From positions 1 through 47,644 of IMG/VR virus record IMGVR_UViG_3300003885_000006: 47,644 bases of DNA; one strand, given 5' to 3'. This stretch comes from a virus. The translations under genes were made by a program, and so were the position numbers. Every line of letters begins with the position of its first letter. The first letter of the stretch is position 1. This document shows, piece by piece, positions 32,264 through 40,093 of the stretch. The notes beneath the pieces were generated by a model, which did not search any database, was not told where the DNA came from, and was given only the letters and a program-made list of their open reading frames with translations.

Positions 32264-33460
32264 TCAATCCCCCTCAATCCCCTTGAATAAGTAAGTTGGA
32301 CTTCCCCCAACACTCTCCACCTTCAATCCTCCAATCTCAACTAACCTCCCTAAAATCTCCTCCATAGTTAGAGCGTTAATATCTCTCATAAAAAATCTAA
32401 TAAGTTGTCTCCTGGAAACCCAGGTTCCAATATGAGATTGGAAGTATGTAATAACAGCATTTAGTTGTTCTGCATCTGGAGCAGAGCCTCCAGTTTTAAG
32501 TCCCGCAGTCAAATATTGTTCTGCATCCTCTATTATCTCAATCGCTTCCTTAACATGCTTTGGGCATATTTCTTTTATTACTTGTTTTTCCCCAATATAA
32601 TCCATAGCCCACAACACTAAGGCTACTTTCCTAACATGAGTTTGTTTACGCCCATAGTAAGCTAAGGTTGCTGTAGTTCCTTTAAAATCTTCTAGTTTTG
32701 TTGGAAACTCTTTATACCAATCAAAGAAGGTATCTTCTGCAACTTCCGAGAATTCTATCGCTCCAGTAATTTGCATCATCTTTAACAAATCTTTTTGGAT
32801 TTCTTTCTTTAACTCCTGGTCTGGCTTTGCAGTCCTAAAGTTCCCTTTCTTCCTATCTAAATATAATATAATACATCTACTGGTAAAGCCAGAACTAACG
32901 TAAGCATTGTAATCTTTTCCCTTAAAAAAGTCGTGGGTTGTTGCAGTTAAGAGACTGTAGCTTACATTGAATAGGCTAGTCGTACCTCTATATCTAGTTC
33001 CATGTTTATGTTCTACTTTTCCCTTGTACAATCCAAGTAGGAATGAATGTAGAATTCTATCTTCTTTAGGGAGGAAGTTGGTAATCTCATCATTTACTGT
33101 GATGAGATTCATATATGTATGAGGTTCAACTTGACCTGGAATTTTACAGCTAAGCTGTGAAGCCTCAAACTCATCAATTAAATTAGCAGCACTTCCAGAT
33201 TCGCTACTAAAAAATACATACTCATTTCTTAGTGGGGAAACCATTTCTGTGATTAAATCAAGGGCATCTGTTTTTCTTGGAAGTGCAGGCGGGCCAGCAA
33301 GAACAAGAAAGAAGTTGGGATTAAGTTTGAAGTACCCTAGATGTGTCCAACATCTCCCACTAAGTATTGCCCCAACCATTGCAATCATACACCACTTGTG
33401 GTAGATTTCACAACTTTCATGGTTTTTTGTGTATTCTAGGTAGTTATTTAGTAGGCTCAT
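32264..33460 (-). CDS. Primase/helicase-like P-loop ATPase (DUF3987-like)
   Basis: 398 aa. It begins MSLLNNYLEYTKNHESCEIY and continues with NPNFFLVLAGPPALPRKTDALD (about 48-68), a degenerate Walker A in which the usual GPPGxGKST is GPP-ALP-RKT. ITVNDEITNFL (about 123-133) fits Walker B. The C-terminus has a winged-helix-like segment (WVSRRQLIRFFMRD). This resembles phage helicase/primase-type DUF3987 proteins and would serve replication near PolA. SD is weak (AGAGAT). The altered P-loop is family-typical or reduces ATPase activity; which is unclear. Confidence 0.6.
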   Translation of the reverse strand: MSLLNNYLEYTKNHESCEIYHKWCMIAMVGAILSGRCWTHLGYFKLNPNFFLVLAGPPALPRKTDALDLITEMVSPLRNEYVFFSSESGSAANLIDEFEASQLSCKIPGQVEPHTYMNLITVNDEITNFLPKEDRILHSFLLGLYKGKVEHKHGTRYRGTTSLFNVSYSLLTATTHDFFKGKDYNAYVSSGFTSRCIILYLDRKKGNFRTAKPDQELKKEIQKDLLKMMQITGAIEFSEVAEDTFFDWYKEFPTKLEDFKGTTATLAYYGRKQTHVRKVALVLWAMDYIGEKQVIKEICPKHVKEAIEIIEDAEQYLTAGLKTGGSAPDAEQLNAVITYFQSHIGTWVSRRQLIRFFMRDINALTMEEILGRLVEIGGLKVESVGGSPTYLFKGIEGD

Positions 33461-33625
33461 TCAGGTTAGTTCATCTCTTTCTATTGTGTGTAAATCAATC
33501 AACACTGTCTGTAGTGAGCTATATCAAGACTTCTGACTTAAGACATAGGTTAGTATTAATTAACTAAGATAAGAGCTTAGAATGAAGCTCAGAGAGTGTT
33601 ATGATTTGTAACTTGTTGGAATGCA

Positions 33626-33946
33626 TTAAAACGGAAGTTCCGTACACACAAACCCAGCAGCCCCTTTATGTCCACCATCACCATAGCGATACACATAATC
33701 TCTGGCTGTATTATGATGGTCTCCCCAATGGATGCGTTTAGCTTGAGTAACTGCTAAAAGCTCCTGCATTTTATCTGGTTTAAATGAGAAATCTACGATG
33801 TACACAAGTTCGTTCTCTTGCACCTCTTCAAGAAAATCAGGATTGTCTTTATAATTAATCTCCCTCATTTTACATTCTGGATACTTCTTTAAAACAATTG
33901 CTGCAGCACATCTTCCATCTAAATCATTGTGGTGATAACAAATCAT
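33626..33946 (-). CDS. Minimal DHH-family phosphoesterase
   Basis: 106 aa, about a third of the usual size. CYHHNDLDGRCAA (3-15) is DHH motif I; YIVDFSF (49-55) carries the next Asp; IHWGDHHNTARD (72-83) is the DHH motif. It then jumps straight to GDGGHKGAAGFVC, the DHHA1 GGHxxAAGF motif, so the linker and most of DHHA1 are absent. Family members hydrolyse nanoRNA, pAp or cyclic dinucleotides. It may clear short oligonucleotides or signalling nucleotides. SD AAGGAG. Confidence 0.75.
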   Translation of the reverse strand: MICYHHNDLDGRCAAAIVLKKYPECKMREINYKDNPDFLEEVQENELVYIVDFSFKPDKMQELLAVTQAKRIHWGDHHNTARDYVYRYGDGGHKGAAGFVCTELPF

Positions 33947-33967
33947 GGGCTTCTCCTTTATTGAAGT

Positions 33968-34222
33968 TTAATGTATCGTTTCTGTTGGAGTGAGAAACTC
34001 CACTGCAATTATTTTTTGAACAAACAAAATATCTTCTTTGGAATATTTAGTTAGTAAATAGTTGTGTAAAACTAGTAAGAGGTAGGTATAACAAGTCCAA
34101 ATATTACTAAGGTTGGAATAAGTTTCTCCTGTTTCTGTTGCACCGTTTAATATTTGTTCCATAATTTGTTCAATTAGGTTAGGGAGTTCCTCTGGAGCTC
34201 CTTTCCAAACTATTTTATCCAT
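33968..34222 (-). CDS. Hypothetical protein (84 aa)
   Basis: 84 aa, helical with a hydrophobic middle (IWTCYTYLLLVLHNYLLTKY, about 41-60) that could be a membrane segment or a buried helix. The start directly follows the polymerase stop (AGGTTGAT before ATG). It is located between the UDG-polymerase and the mini-DHH gene. Not recognised. Confidence 0.65.
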   Translation of the reverse strand: MDKIVWKGAPEELPNLIEQIMEQILNGATETGETYSNLSNIWTCYTYLLLVLHNYLLTKYSKEDILFVQKIIAVEFLTPTETIH

Positions 34223-34223
34223 A

Positions 34224-36578
34224 TCAACCTCCCCAATTCTTCTGTATGGTTGTTTCCCAGGGAATCACAACATCTTTGTATTTTCCTATTGTTATGGGAT
34301 AGTTAAAAGCTACATCTAGTTCCTCTAAGTGTTTCTTTCGTTCCTTCTTGCTACAACTCGTATTAGTCTCGTCATGCACTGGAACAATTAGAGTTCCAAC
34401 TGTTTTAAGTTCTTCCCACTTCAAGATGATTAAATTTAATAAGTCTCCAATTGTGCTTTGGGGTTTGTATGACACTGCTTGTCTAAGTAATTCATTTGAA
34501 CCTTTCTCAGTTCCATCAAAAAATCCAAAGAACCTTCTTTCCCTCCCCAAGCAAGTTCTTAATGTCAGGTTATTTACTTTCAATTCATGTAGAACTCTAA
34601 GATGCCAAACAGGGATTTCTGGAACTAATCTGTAATATGCTTCTTGATACTGTTTTGCTTGGGTTTGAGATATATGAATATCTAATTTATTTCTAATTGT
34701 GTTAGCTAGTGTTCTTGGGCCAGCTAGATAATTTGATTCGTGGACAACTTCTTTCCCCATTGCATATTCATCGGTTCCTTTTTTAACTTCTTCATACTTT
34801 TTACCTCCAATAATCGAAGCCATAAGTTGGTGGGGTTTTAGACCTTGTTTCATTTTTTGTAGCATTCTATCTGCTCCAGCTTCGTAGTAAGTAAGCCAAG
34901 CCTCTGCTTGGCTTAAATCTCTATGAACCCAAAGTTCGTTATTTGGAAGAAACATCTTTCTTATCTTCTTATCTCTTGGGATAACGTGCAGAGATTGGCC
35001 TGTCCATCTGGGGGATGAAGTTGAAGCAAGCCTTCCACTACTTGTATCCTGTTTATATGCACACCTGATACGATTATCTTTATCTATTTCAACTGAAAGA
35101 ATACCATTCTTTGGTTGTTCCACTTTCCTATATTTAAGTATCCACTCTAATTCAGGTATTCTATATTTCTTATATTTATATTTAAGGGTTTTAAGTGCAT
35201 CCTCGTTTGTTGTAACAACAACCTTACCTTGTTGGTTCTTCTTTGTAATTGGTTTAAGTTTCAAATCTGTATATAAAAGAGTGGCTATTTGTTTTGGAGA
35301 AGCTAAGTTAATATGAATTCCAGTTTTCTCTGCTAATTTAAGGGATAAATATTCACACTCTTTCTCTGCTCTTTTCTTTAAGGAAGCTCTATAGACTACA
35401 TCTATTTTAACTCCCCGTTCTGTTAAATCATGCAGGATTGTACGAGCTAACTTAGTCTCAAAGTTAAATATTTTAGTTTGTTTTTTAAGCTGTGGGTGTT
35501 GGATTTGTTTGGAATAGGTTTCAAGTGTTGTGAATACATCTTTTATGTTATAAAGGCCATAAACATTATCTTTAGGTGGCCTTCCTTCAAGTTTTTTTGC
35601 TTCATCTTTGTAATAGGGTTCATTTGTGTAGATTGAAGCCAAGAAAGCTAAACTCAACGGTTTAATCAACTTAGGCAAGCCTGGAAGTATATTATGCTGG
35701 GCAATCATTGTGTCAAATATGAAGTTCGGAAAATGGCACCCATAAGATTCAAGCCAGGGTAGGTCGTAATTTATAAAGTTCTGGCCTACTATTTGCTTCC
35801 TAGATAGAAGTTCTTGAATTCCAGGCCACATCCAATCATTGTGAAATGTAACTCCTGTTTCTACATTTCTAAATGGGATTGAGATTGCGTACTCTAAATC
35901 TACACACATTCCAATTCTAGTGATTTGATTCCCTGCTGTCTCAATATCCACACTTAGGGGGTTCTTAGATTTGTAAGCTCTGTCTTGGAAGAACTTCCAA
36001 TCTTCCTCTGTTGGGTATATAACCATTTGCCTGTCTGAAAGGAGTTGTTTCTTGTCTTTATTTCTAAGTCCCTTTTTTAAATCCATTAAGACTATGATGT
36101 CATAGGCTGGATTACGGAGAAGGAAGGATGGGTGGAGGGTGAAGAGAATCTTTGGAGGAAAAGAAGATTCTATATTATGTAAGGAAGCATAGTCTAAAAT
36201 CGTTCCCCTCTGCTTCATAATCCCATCAAGTCCACTTAGCACAAACATAGCTTGCCTACCCAAACAAATAACAAGCTCCAAGTTAGGCATCCCAAGCAGG
36301 AAGTTCTTCAGAGTCTGAATCTCCCCCTCAAGCATCTTTGTTGGAACAGTTTGTTTCTTATCAATCCAGAACTCTGCAAATTTATTTCTCTCTGGTCTGT
36401 ATCTACAAACATTGGCAAGGAGGACATCTTCTCTACATAAACCAACCCTATTCAGGAGGTTCATCAACCTTCTTCCAGCTTTGCCAACGAAAGGCTTCCC
36501 AGCTTTAACTTCGTCTGCACCTGGAGCTTCTCCCACAATACAAATCTTCGCAGTTTTTGGGCCGTCATATGGAACCAT
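34224..36578 (-). CDS. Uracil-DNA glycosylase-DNA polymerase I fusion
   Basis: 784 aa. Residues 1-175 form a family 4-type UDG: GEAPGADE (16-23), KPFVGKAG (28-35) and TLHPS (147-151); the N-terminal CxxC of iron-sulphur enzymes is missing. A 3'-5' exonuclease follows (VDIETAG, D211/E213, and YDLPWLESYG). The family A polymerase has motif A HRDLSQAEAWL, motif B around GKEVVHESNYLAGPR and motif C VHDE (734-737). In motif B the E. coli F762 position is His. SPO1-type polymerases also carry an N-terminal UDG-like domain, from memory. This is the replicative polymerase. Confidence 0.92.
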   Translation of the reverse strand: MVPYDGPKTAKICIVGEAPGADEVKAGKPFVGKAGRRLMNLLNRVGLCREDVLLANVCRYRPERNKFAEFWIDKKQTVPTKMLEGEIQTLKNFLLGMPNLELVICLGRQAMFVLSGLDGIMKQRGTILDYASLHNIESSFPPKILFTLHPSFLLRNPAYDIIVLMDLKKGLRNKDKKQLLSDRQMVIYPTEEDWKFFQDRAYKSKNPLSVDIETAGNQITRIGMCVDLEYAISIPFRNVETGVTFHNDWMWPGIQELLSRKQIVGQNFINYDLPWLESYGCHFPNFIFDTMIAQHNILPGLPKLIKPLSLAFLASIYTNEPYYKDEAKKLEGRPPKDNVYGLYNIKDVFTTLETYSKQIQHPQLKKQTKIFNFETKLARTILHDLTERGVKIDVVYRASLKKRAEKECEYLSLKLAEKTGIHINLASPKQIATLLYTDLKLKPITKKNQQGKVVVTTNEDALKTLKYKYKKYRIPELEWILKYRKVEQPKNGILSVEIDKDNRIRCAYKQDTSSGRLASTSSPRWTGQSLHVIPRDKKIRKMFLPNNELWVHRDLSQAEAWLTYYEAGADRMLQKMKQGLKPHQLMASIIGGKKYEEVKKGTDEYAMGKEVVHESNYLAGPRTLANTIRNKLDIHISQTQAKQYQEAYYRLVPEIPVWHLRVLHELKVNNLTLRTCLGRERRFFGFFDGTEKGSNELLRQAVSYKPQSTIGDLLNLIILKWEELKTVGTLIVPVHDETNTSCSKKERKKHLEELDVAFNYPITIGKYKDVVIPWETTIQKNWGG

Positions 36579-36579
36579 G

Positions 36580-36786
36580 TTACTTAGTTTCCTTTTGTTG
36601 GCGGCTCTCTGCTCTATCTTTTAATACTTCTGCACATAAACATACACATTCATTACAAATAAATGCTTGAATTACTGTTCCAGGGATAAGCGGCCCAGCA
36701 AGTAATTCTGTTACGTTAAGGTCGGTATTGGCTTTCCCACAAAAAGAACACATAGATACAATATGTTTCCAATCCTGTCTCTTCAT
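36580..36786 (-). CDS. Stand-alone ClpX-type zinc-binding domain
   Basis: 68 aa. CSFCGKANTDL (13-23), TELLAGP (26-32) and FICNECVCLCAEVL (42-55) reproduce the ClpX N-terminal zinc domain (CSFCGK, LIAGP, YICDECVxLCxxII). Zinc ligands are C13, C16, C44 and C47; the linker is about nine residues longer than in ClpX. There is no AAA+ domain. In ClpX this domain dimerises and docks adaptors and substrates, so a free copy could compete with host ClpX or act as a phage adaptor. SD AGGGAGAGG. It sits between HTH regulator and polymerase. Confidence 0.82.
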   Translation of the reverse strand: MKRQDWKHIVSMCSFCGKANTDLNVTELLAGPLIPGTVIQAFICNECVCLCAEVLKDRAESRQQKETK

Positions 36787-36795
36787 TCCCTCTCC

Positions 36796-37032
36796 CTATC
36801 CAGTCTGAGGCTCACCAAGAAAATACTGTAATCGCATATCAGCTTCTAGCTCCGTGTTTAATTTCTCTACCAACCCCTGAGCAGTTTCCATACTAATATT
36901 AGTTCTACCCCCTCTCCATCTGTAAAAAGAATTAACACCAATCCCAAGAATTCTACATAACTTTTGGATTGACCACTCCTGACCTTTTGCAAAGTTGGTT
37001 AAATTTCGCATAAATACTTGTGTTATATCCAA
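36796..37032 (-). CDS. HTH transcriptional regulator (Cro/XRE type)
   Basis: 78 aa. WSIQKLCRILGIGVNSFYRWRGG (about 21-43) is a helix-turn-helix and TNISMETAQGLVEKLNTE completes an XRE-like bundle. The best start is TTG 37032, eight bases after AGGAGG; GTG 37041 lies too close to that SD. It is probably a dimeric repressor or activator, and the palindromes and tandem repeats at 2.0-4.0 kb are candidate sites. It overlaps the 31-aa membrane gene's end. Confidence 0.8.
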   Translation of the reverse strand: MDITQVFMRNLTNFAKGQEWSIQKLCRILGIGVNSFYRWRGGRTNISMETAQGLVEKLNTELEADMRLQYFLGEPQTG

Positions 37033-37033
37033 C

Positions 37034-37129
37034 CTATTCACCTCCTGTTCTGTTATTTACTTGTAAAAGACATATAATAAAAATACCTAGAAAAGTTCCA
37101 ATGAGCAATCCACACAGAAAATCAATCAT
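37034..37129 (-). CDS. DUF3789-like single-span membrane peptide (31 aa)
   Basis: 31 aa from ATG 37129 (AGGAGG seven bases upstream; ATGA overlap with the methyltransferase stop). FLCGLLIGTFLGIFIICLL forms one membrane helix, then VNNRTGGE. The pattern (short start, G-rich helix, Cys-Leu-x-x) is like the tiny DUF3789 phage peptides, recalled not searched. Role unknown. Confidence 0.65.
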   Translation of the reverse strand: MIDFLCGLLIGTFLGIFIICLLQVNNRTGGE

Positions 37130-37518
37130 ATTACTCCCTCCTGCAGCAACCTACTGTAAACATCCAAACCTCTCTCCTCTGCAAACACTCTATACTCTTT
37201 CTTAATCTCACTTGCATGGATTGCCAACCTCAATTCTAAAGCTGCTTGAATGGACGCTCCACAGCCACAGAAGGGGTCAATCACAACATCTCCAGGAAGA
37301 CAAGAACGCTCCATCAAGTTCTTATACACACTTACAGGAAACTCAAGTGGGTGTCTTTTCTTACTTGGTTCCACCATTCTTTCTATAATCACATTTGGTT
37401 GCCCCATCTTTACAAGTCTTTTCTTGGTTCCCTTGTTGAAAGCCATTAGGCATGGTTCATACACCATAGCTGGATGAAACTCAGGTTGTTGGGTTGAACC
37501 TATTAAGGGTTGTTTCAC
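37126..37518 (-). pseudogene. ParB-methyltransferase, C-terminal part after frameshift
   Basis: Continues the gene at 37481-38521 in another frame. The coding sense starts upstream of the GTG at 37518 (HPLIWVKQPLIGS if one C is removed from the six-C run). It holds the target-recognition and AdoMet parts: MVYEPCLMAFNKG, RHPLEFPVSVYKNLM and DVVIDPFCGCGASIQAAL (motif I). The order motif IV then motif I is that of beta-class N4-cytosine/N6-adenine methyltransferases. If the shift is not a sequencing error, this half alone cannot be active. It ends by overlap with the DUF3789-like gene. Confidence 0.7.
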
Positions 37519-38521
37519 CCAGATTAATGGGTGGGGGGTAGATAGAGAAGTCGCAGGCTTTGAGGATGTAAGTTAGGAGTTCCAGGGCTCTGAAAGAAAA
37601 GAACATATAGAGATGTGAACCGGGTTTTAGAACCCTAGAGAGTTGGATACAAACTTCCACCATTAATTCTCTGTATTCCTGCTCTAAATCTTTATTTTCA
37701 TACACTCCTTCCTGTCTCCCTTTCATAGCTTCAATTTTTATCCCAAAAGGAGGGTCAGCTACACAATAATCTATAGAGTTGTCTGGAAGTTGAGATAGCA
37801 TCTCTTGGGCACTGCTGTATATTTGAAAAGGTAAAATAGTTGGGATGGCTTCATGTTTAACTCCTTGGATTGTTATTTCTCTATCATATCCAGCTGCACT
37901 TGGACTAGGCCAGTCTATTATTCTTTTATTCCTAGTTTTTATTCTTTGTCTCTCCCTCAAATTCTTCTCTTCCACCAAAACCTGAACCTTCTTCTTCCTA
38001 ATCTCCTCGTAAGCTCCTGTTACTCCAGATTGGAGAATTAGAGTTGGAGTGGTAGAGAGTTCAAAATATACACAGAGTTCCATACTGGTTAAACCTTTAG
38101 ACTGCCCCAGAAGCTCTGAGAACTCTTCTTGGGTGTATTTCTTATTCTGTTGGGTTAAAGTACACCAAATATCCCCCTTGAGTTGTACTTCTTCAAACCA
38201 GGTAAAATTCTTACGTCTAAGGTTTTCATCTAGTTCCAAGAGTTGAGCTTGTTCTTTGGAGACTTCTGGGAAGATTGTGCATTCAACTTCGTAGTCTGGG
38301 CCGTAGAGGTCTAGGAGAGCTGTGTAACGACGGGCACCACAGAGGAGTTTGTAAGATTCCTTTCCTTCTATTGTAGTAACTCTAACAAGATTAGGAGCAA
38401 CAGCCAAAGGATTAATCAACCCATTAACTCTAATAGACTCCTTTAAGTTCTCAAACTCTAAATCTTTCTTAACTTGTCTGGTTCTATTCTCCACTAGTAT
38501 GTTCTTAAGTTGTATTTTCAT
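37481..38521 (-). pseudogene. ParB-like nuclease domain fused to DNA methyltransferase, N-terminal part
   Basis: Start 38521 is chosen for AGGAGC seven bases upstream. Residues 1-110 are ParB/sulfiredoxin-like: LKESIRVNGLINPLAVAPN, KLLCGARRYTALLDL and QLLELDENLRRKNF. From about 215 a methyltransferase begins, with DYCVADPPFGIK (motif IV DPPF). The frame then closes at 37481, 60 bases after a run of six C (37533-37538), while the expected HPLIWVK sequence continues in the next frame. Removing one C restores a single protein of about 460 residues. Such fusions modify phage DNA. It may be sequencing error, mutation or phase variation. Confidence 0.75.
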
Positions 38522-38529
38522 TCTTGCTC

Positions 38530-38664
38530 CTATCCACACTGGCAACCAAAAGGTTCTACAATGCAGATACAAAGTCTGTTACAGATTGGGAAACAACTTC
38601 CAATGTAGTAGATACTGGAAACCAACAACAGGAATAAAATACAAAGCCTCAGTTTCAGTCTCAT
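38530..38664 (-). CDS. Small Cys-rich exported peptide candidate (44 aa)
   Basis: 44 aa from ATG 38664 (GGGGTTGAG upstream, ATGA overlap with the preceding stop). A basic start (MRLKLRL) and hydrophobic core (CILFLLLVSSIYYIGS) look like a signal peptide, followed by a tail with six Cys (CFPICNRLCICI ... CQC). IGSC could act as a weak lipobox. No family is recognised; an envelope-targeted toxin-like or spanin-like peptide is possible. Confidence 0.5.
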   Translation of the reverse strand: MRLKLRLCILFLLLVSSIYYIGSCFPICNRLCICIVEPFGCQCG

Positions 38665-38891
38665 CTCAACCCCCCACCCAACAATATATTATCCAACTTA
38701 GCTTTCAATAAATCTTCCTCACTCACACCCAAAATCTTATTAATATCCAGTTTAATCTCATTGTCTGTTTTCTTTCTTTTCTTTCTTTTTACATCCTTTT
38801 TAACTTGTCTCTGGATTGGCAAGGCTCTAAGTCTCTCCAATTCCTTGTCTAACTCCTCATCATTTAAGTCAACTACAAATGTTTCAGTCAT
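38661..38891 (-). CDS. Small basic hypothetical protein (76 aa)
   Basis: 76 aa. The acidic helical start (VVDLNDEELDKELERLRAL) is followed by a very basic segment (VKKDVKRKKRKKTDNEIKL) and a C-terminal helix. The Lys/Arg cluster suggests nucleic-acid contact. GGAG lies eight bases before ATG 38891. It lies between the GlyRS-like gene and the Cys-rich peptide. Not recognised. Confidence 0.65.
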   Translation of the reverse strand: MTETFVVDLNDEELDKELERLRALPIQRQVKKDVKRKKRKKTDNEIKLDINKILGVSEEDLLKAKLDNILLGGGLR

Positions 38892-38904
38892 CTTTATCTC
38901 CGTT

Positions 38905-39594
38905 TTATTGGCCTTCTCTTAACAAAGCACAAATTCTATCCAACCCACAAGCTATTTCCAATACAGGGCAGTCAAAATCTGTTCTATTACTTATCCCAAC
39001 TATTTCACAATTTTCAACGTAAATATCAGTAGTTTTAATAGAATAATGGGGCAATTTATCTTTTGGAATAATTATTTTAACGGGATATGCTCCTGGGAGT
39101 AATCTACCTAAATACTTAATTAAACTACTTGCTATATGTTGATGATAATCAACCTTGGTATCTTCTGTATAAACCAACTGATACTCAAGTTGATAGAATT
39201 CTTTGAACCGTAATTCAGAAAAAGGTCTGGTTTGTTCATTCCTATAGCTCTTGCCCACCTGCCAAATACAAACAGGAAGTGCCTTTTTAAGCTGAGATTC
39301 TTGGGGGTAGATTAACTTTAAGGCTTCAAACGTTCCTCGTGTTGTCTCTGGTCTTAGATATAGCTTATTAGCTTTGATTAATTCAAACCCAGTGTCTATA
39401 TGAGATTGCAAATATTCAGCCGGAATTAGGGTAGGGGTTTCAACCTGGACAAATTTAATGCCAGGGTTGATACCCCTCAAAATCTGCTTTAGCCTGGAGG
39501 TAATTAACCTGACTGTACTCTCTCTAAGTAGAAGGTCATATTCGTCATACCAGACAAGTCCGTGGGGATAATTTTTAGGCAGAAATGGCTTCAT
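38905..39594 (-). CDS. Glycyl-tRNA synthetase-like class II catalytic core
   Basis: 229 aa. Class II aminoacyl-tRNA synthetase motifs resemble alpha2 GlyRS: KLYLRPETTRGTFEALKLIY (80-99), motif 2 QVGKSYRNEQTRPFSELRFK with EFYQLEYQ, and motif 3 LEIACGLDRICALL (about 213-226). The anticodon-binding domain and the N-terminal insertions of a real GlyRS (over 400 aa) are absent. The protein may ligate an amino acid to a non-tRNA target, modify a host factor or act as a paralogue regulator; aminoacylation of tRNA is doubtful. SD AGAGGT. Confidence 0.8.
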   Translation of the reverse strand: MKPFLPKNYPHGLVWYDEYDLLLRESTVRLITSRLKQILRGINPGIKFVQVETPTLIPAEYLQSHIDTGFELIKANKLYLRPETTRGTFEALKLIYPQESQLKKALPVCIWQVGKSYRNEQTRPFSELRFKEFYQLEYQLVYTEDTKVDYHQHIASSLIKYLGRLLPGAYPVKIIIPKDKLPHYSIKTTDIYVENCEIVGISNRTDFDCPVLEIACGLDRICALLREGQ

Positions 39595-39598
39595 ATTA

Positions 39599-39979
39599 TT
39601 ACAAACCTCTTTCTACATCAAAATGTTCCTGGCACCTGCCTTGTTCTACAGCTAATTTTAAGCACCCGGAGTGACAACAACTTTCCTTCTTCAAAACAAC
39701 CCTAGCCAATAAAATATCTCTTCCTCCAAATCTACATATAGATTCAACTCTTGGATTTAAAGAGGAATTAACAAAAGAAGTCTTGTTAAAGGCACACTCA
39801 CTTCCATAACATAGATTAAAATTAAATCTGTTGCAGATTAAACCGACACTTAATTTAGTGCCAACAAAGATTTCTGGGATTATGTTATCCCCACTGGTTA
39901 TTACCAATCCTCTCCTTTGATTGTCTAAAGTAGATTTAAACTCTTCCAACTCTTCTTTAGAGATTTCTTTATATTTCAT
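39599..39979 (-). CDS. Cys-rich hypothetical protein (126 aa)
   Basis: 126 aa from ATG 39979, preceded by GGAGGG with good spacing; a longer upstream frame has no SD. Cys are clustered: LICNRFNFNLCYGSECAF, then SICRFGG, and a C-terminal ESCCHSGCLK ... GRCQEHF that looks like a small zinc site (C-C-x-x-x-C ... C-x-x-H). It starts just upstream of the GlyRS-like gene, and the five-base gap implies coupling. Function unknown. Confidence 0.65.
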   Translation of the reverse strand: MKYKEISKEELEEFKSTLDNQRRGLVITSGDNIIPEIFVGTKLSVGLICNRFNFNLCYGSECAFNKTSFVNSSLNPRVESICRFGGRDILLARVVLKKESCCHSGCLKLAVEQGRCQEHFDVERGL

Positions 39980-40093
39980 CTTTCCCTCCGGCCAAGGCTT
40001 GCACTGGCCGTAACCATTCACCCCACTCAGTCTCCTAGGATTCTGCATTGGGCTACACGCTAGCGCTGGTTTGCTGGTTAGTTGTTTGTATGT

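Noticed and set aside
33461-33625. 20-codon frame and a 6-bp hairpin (GAGCTT/AAGCTC) between the DHH and ATPase genes
   Set aside because: No SD site or composition signal for the frame; the hairpin is too weak to call a terminator.
39630-39650. TGGCACCTGCCTTGT on the plus strand
   Set aside because: Inside and antisense to a gene, with TTGT instead of TTGC; no gene follows in that direction.
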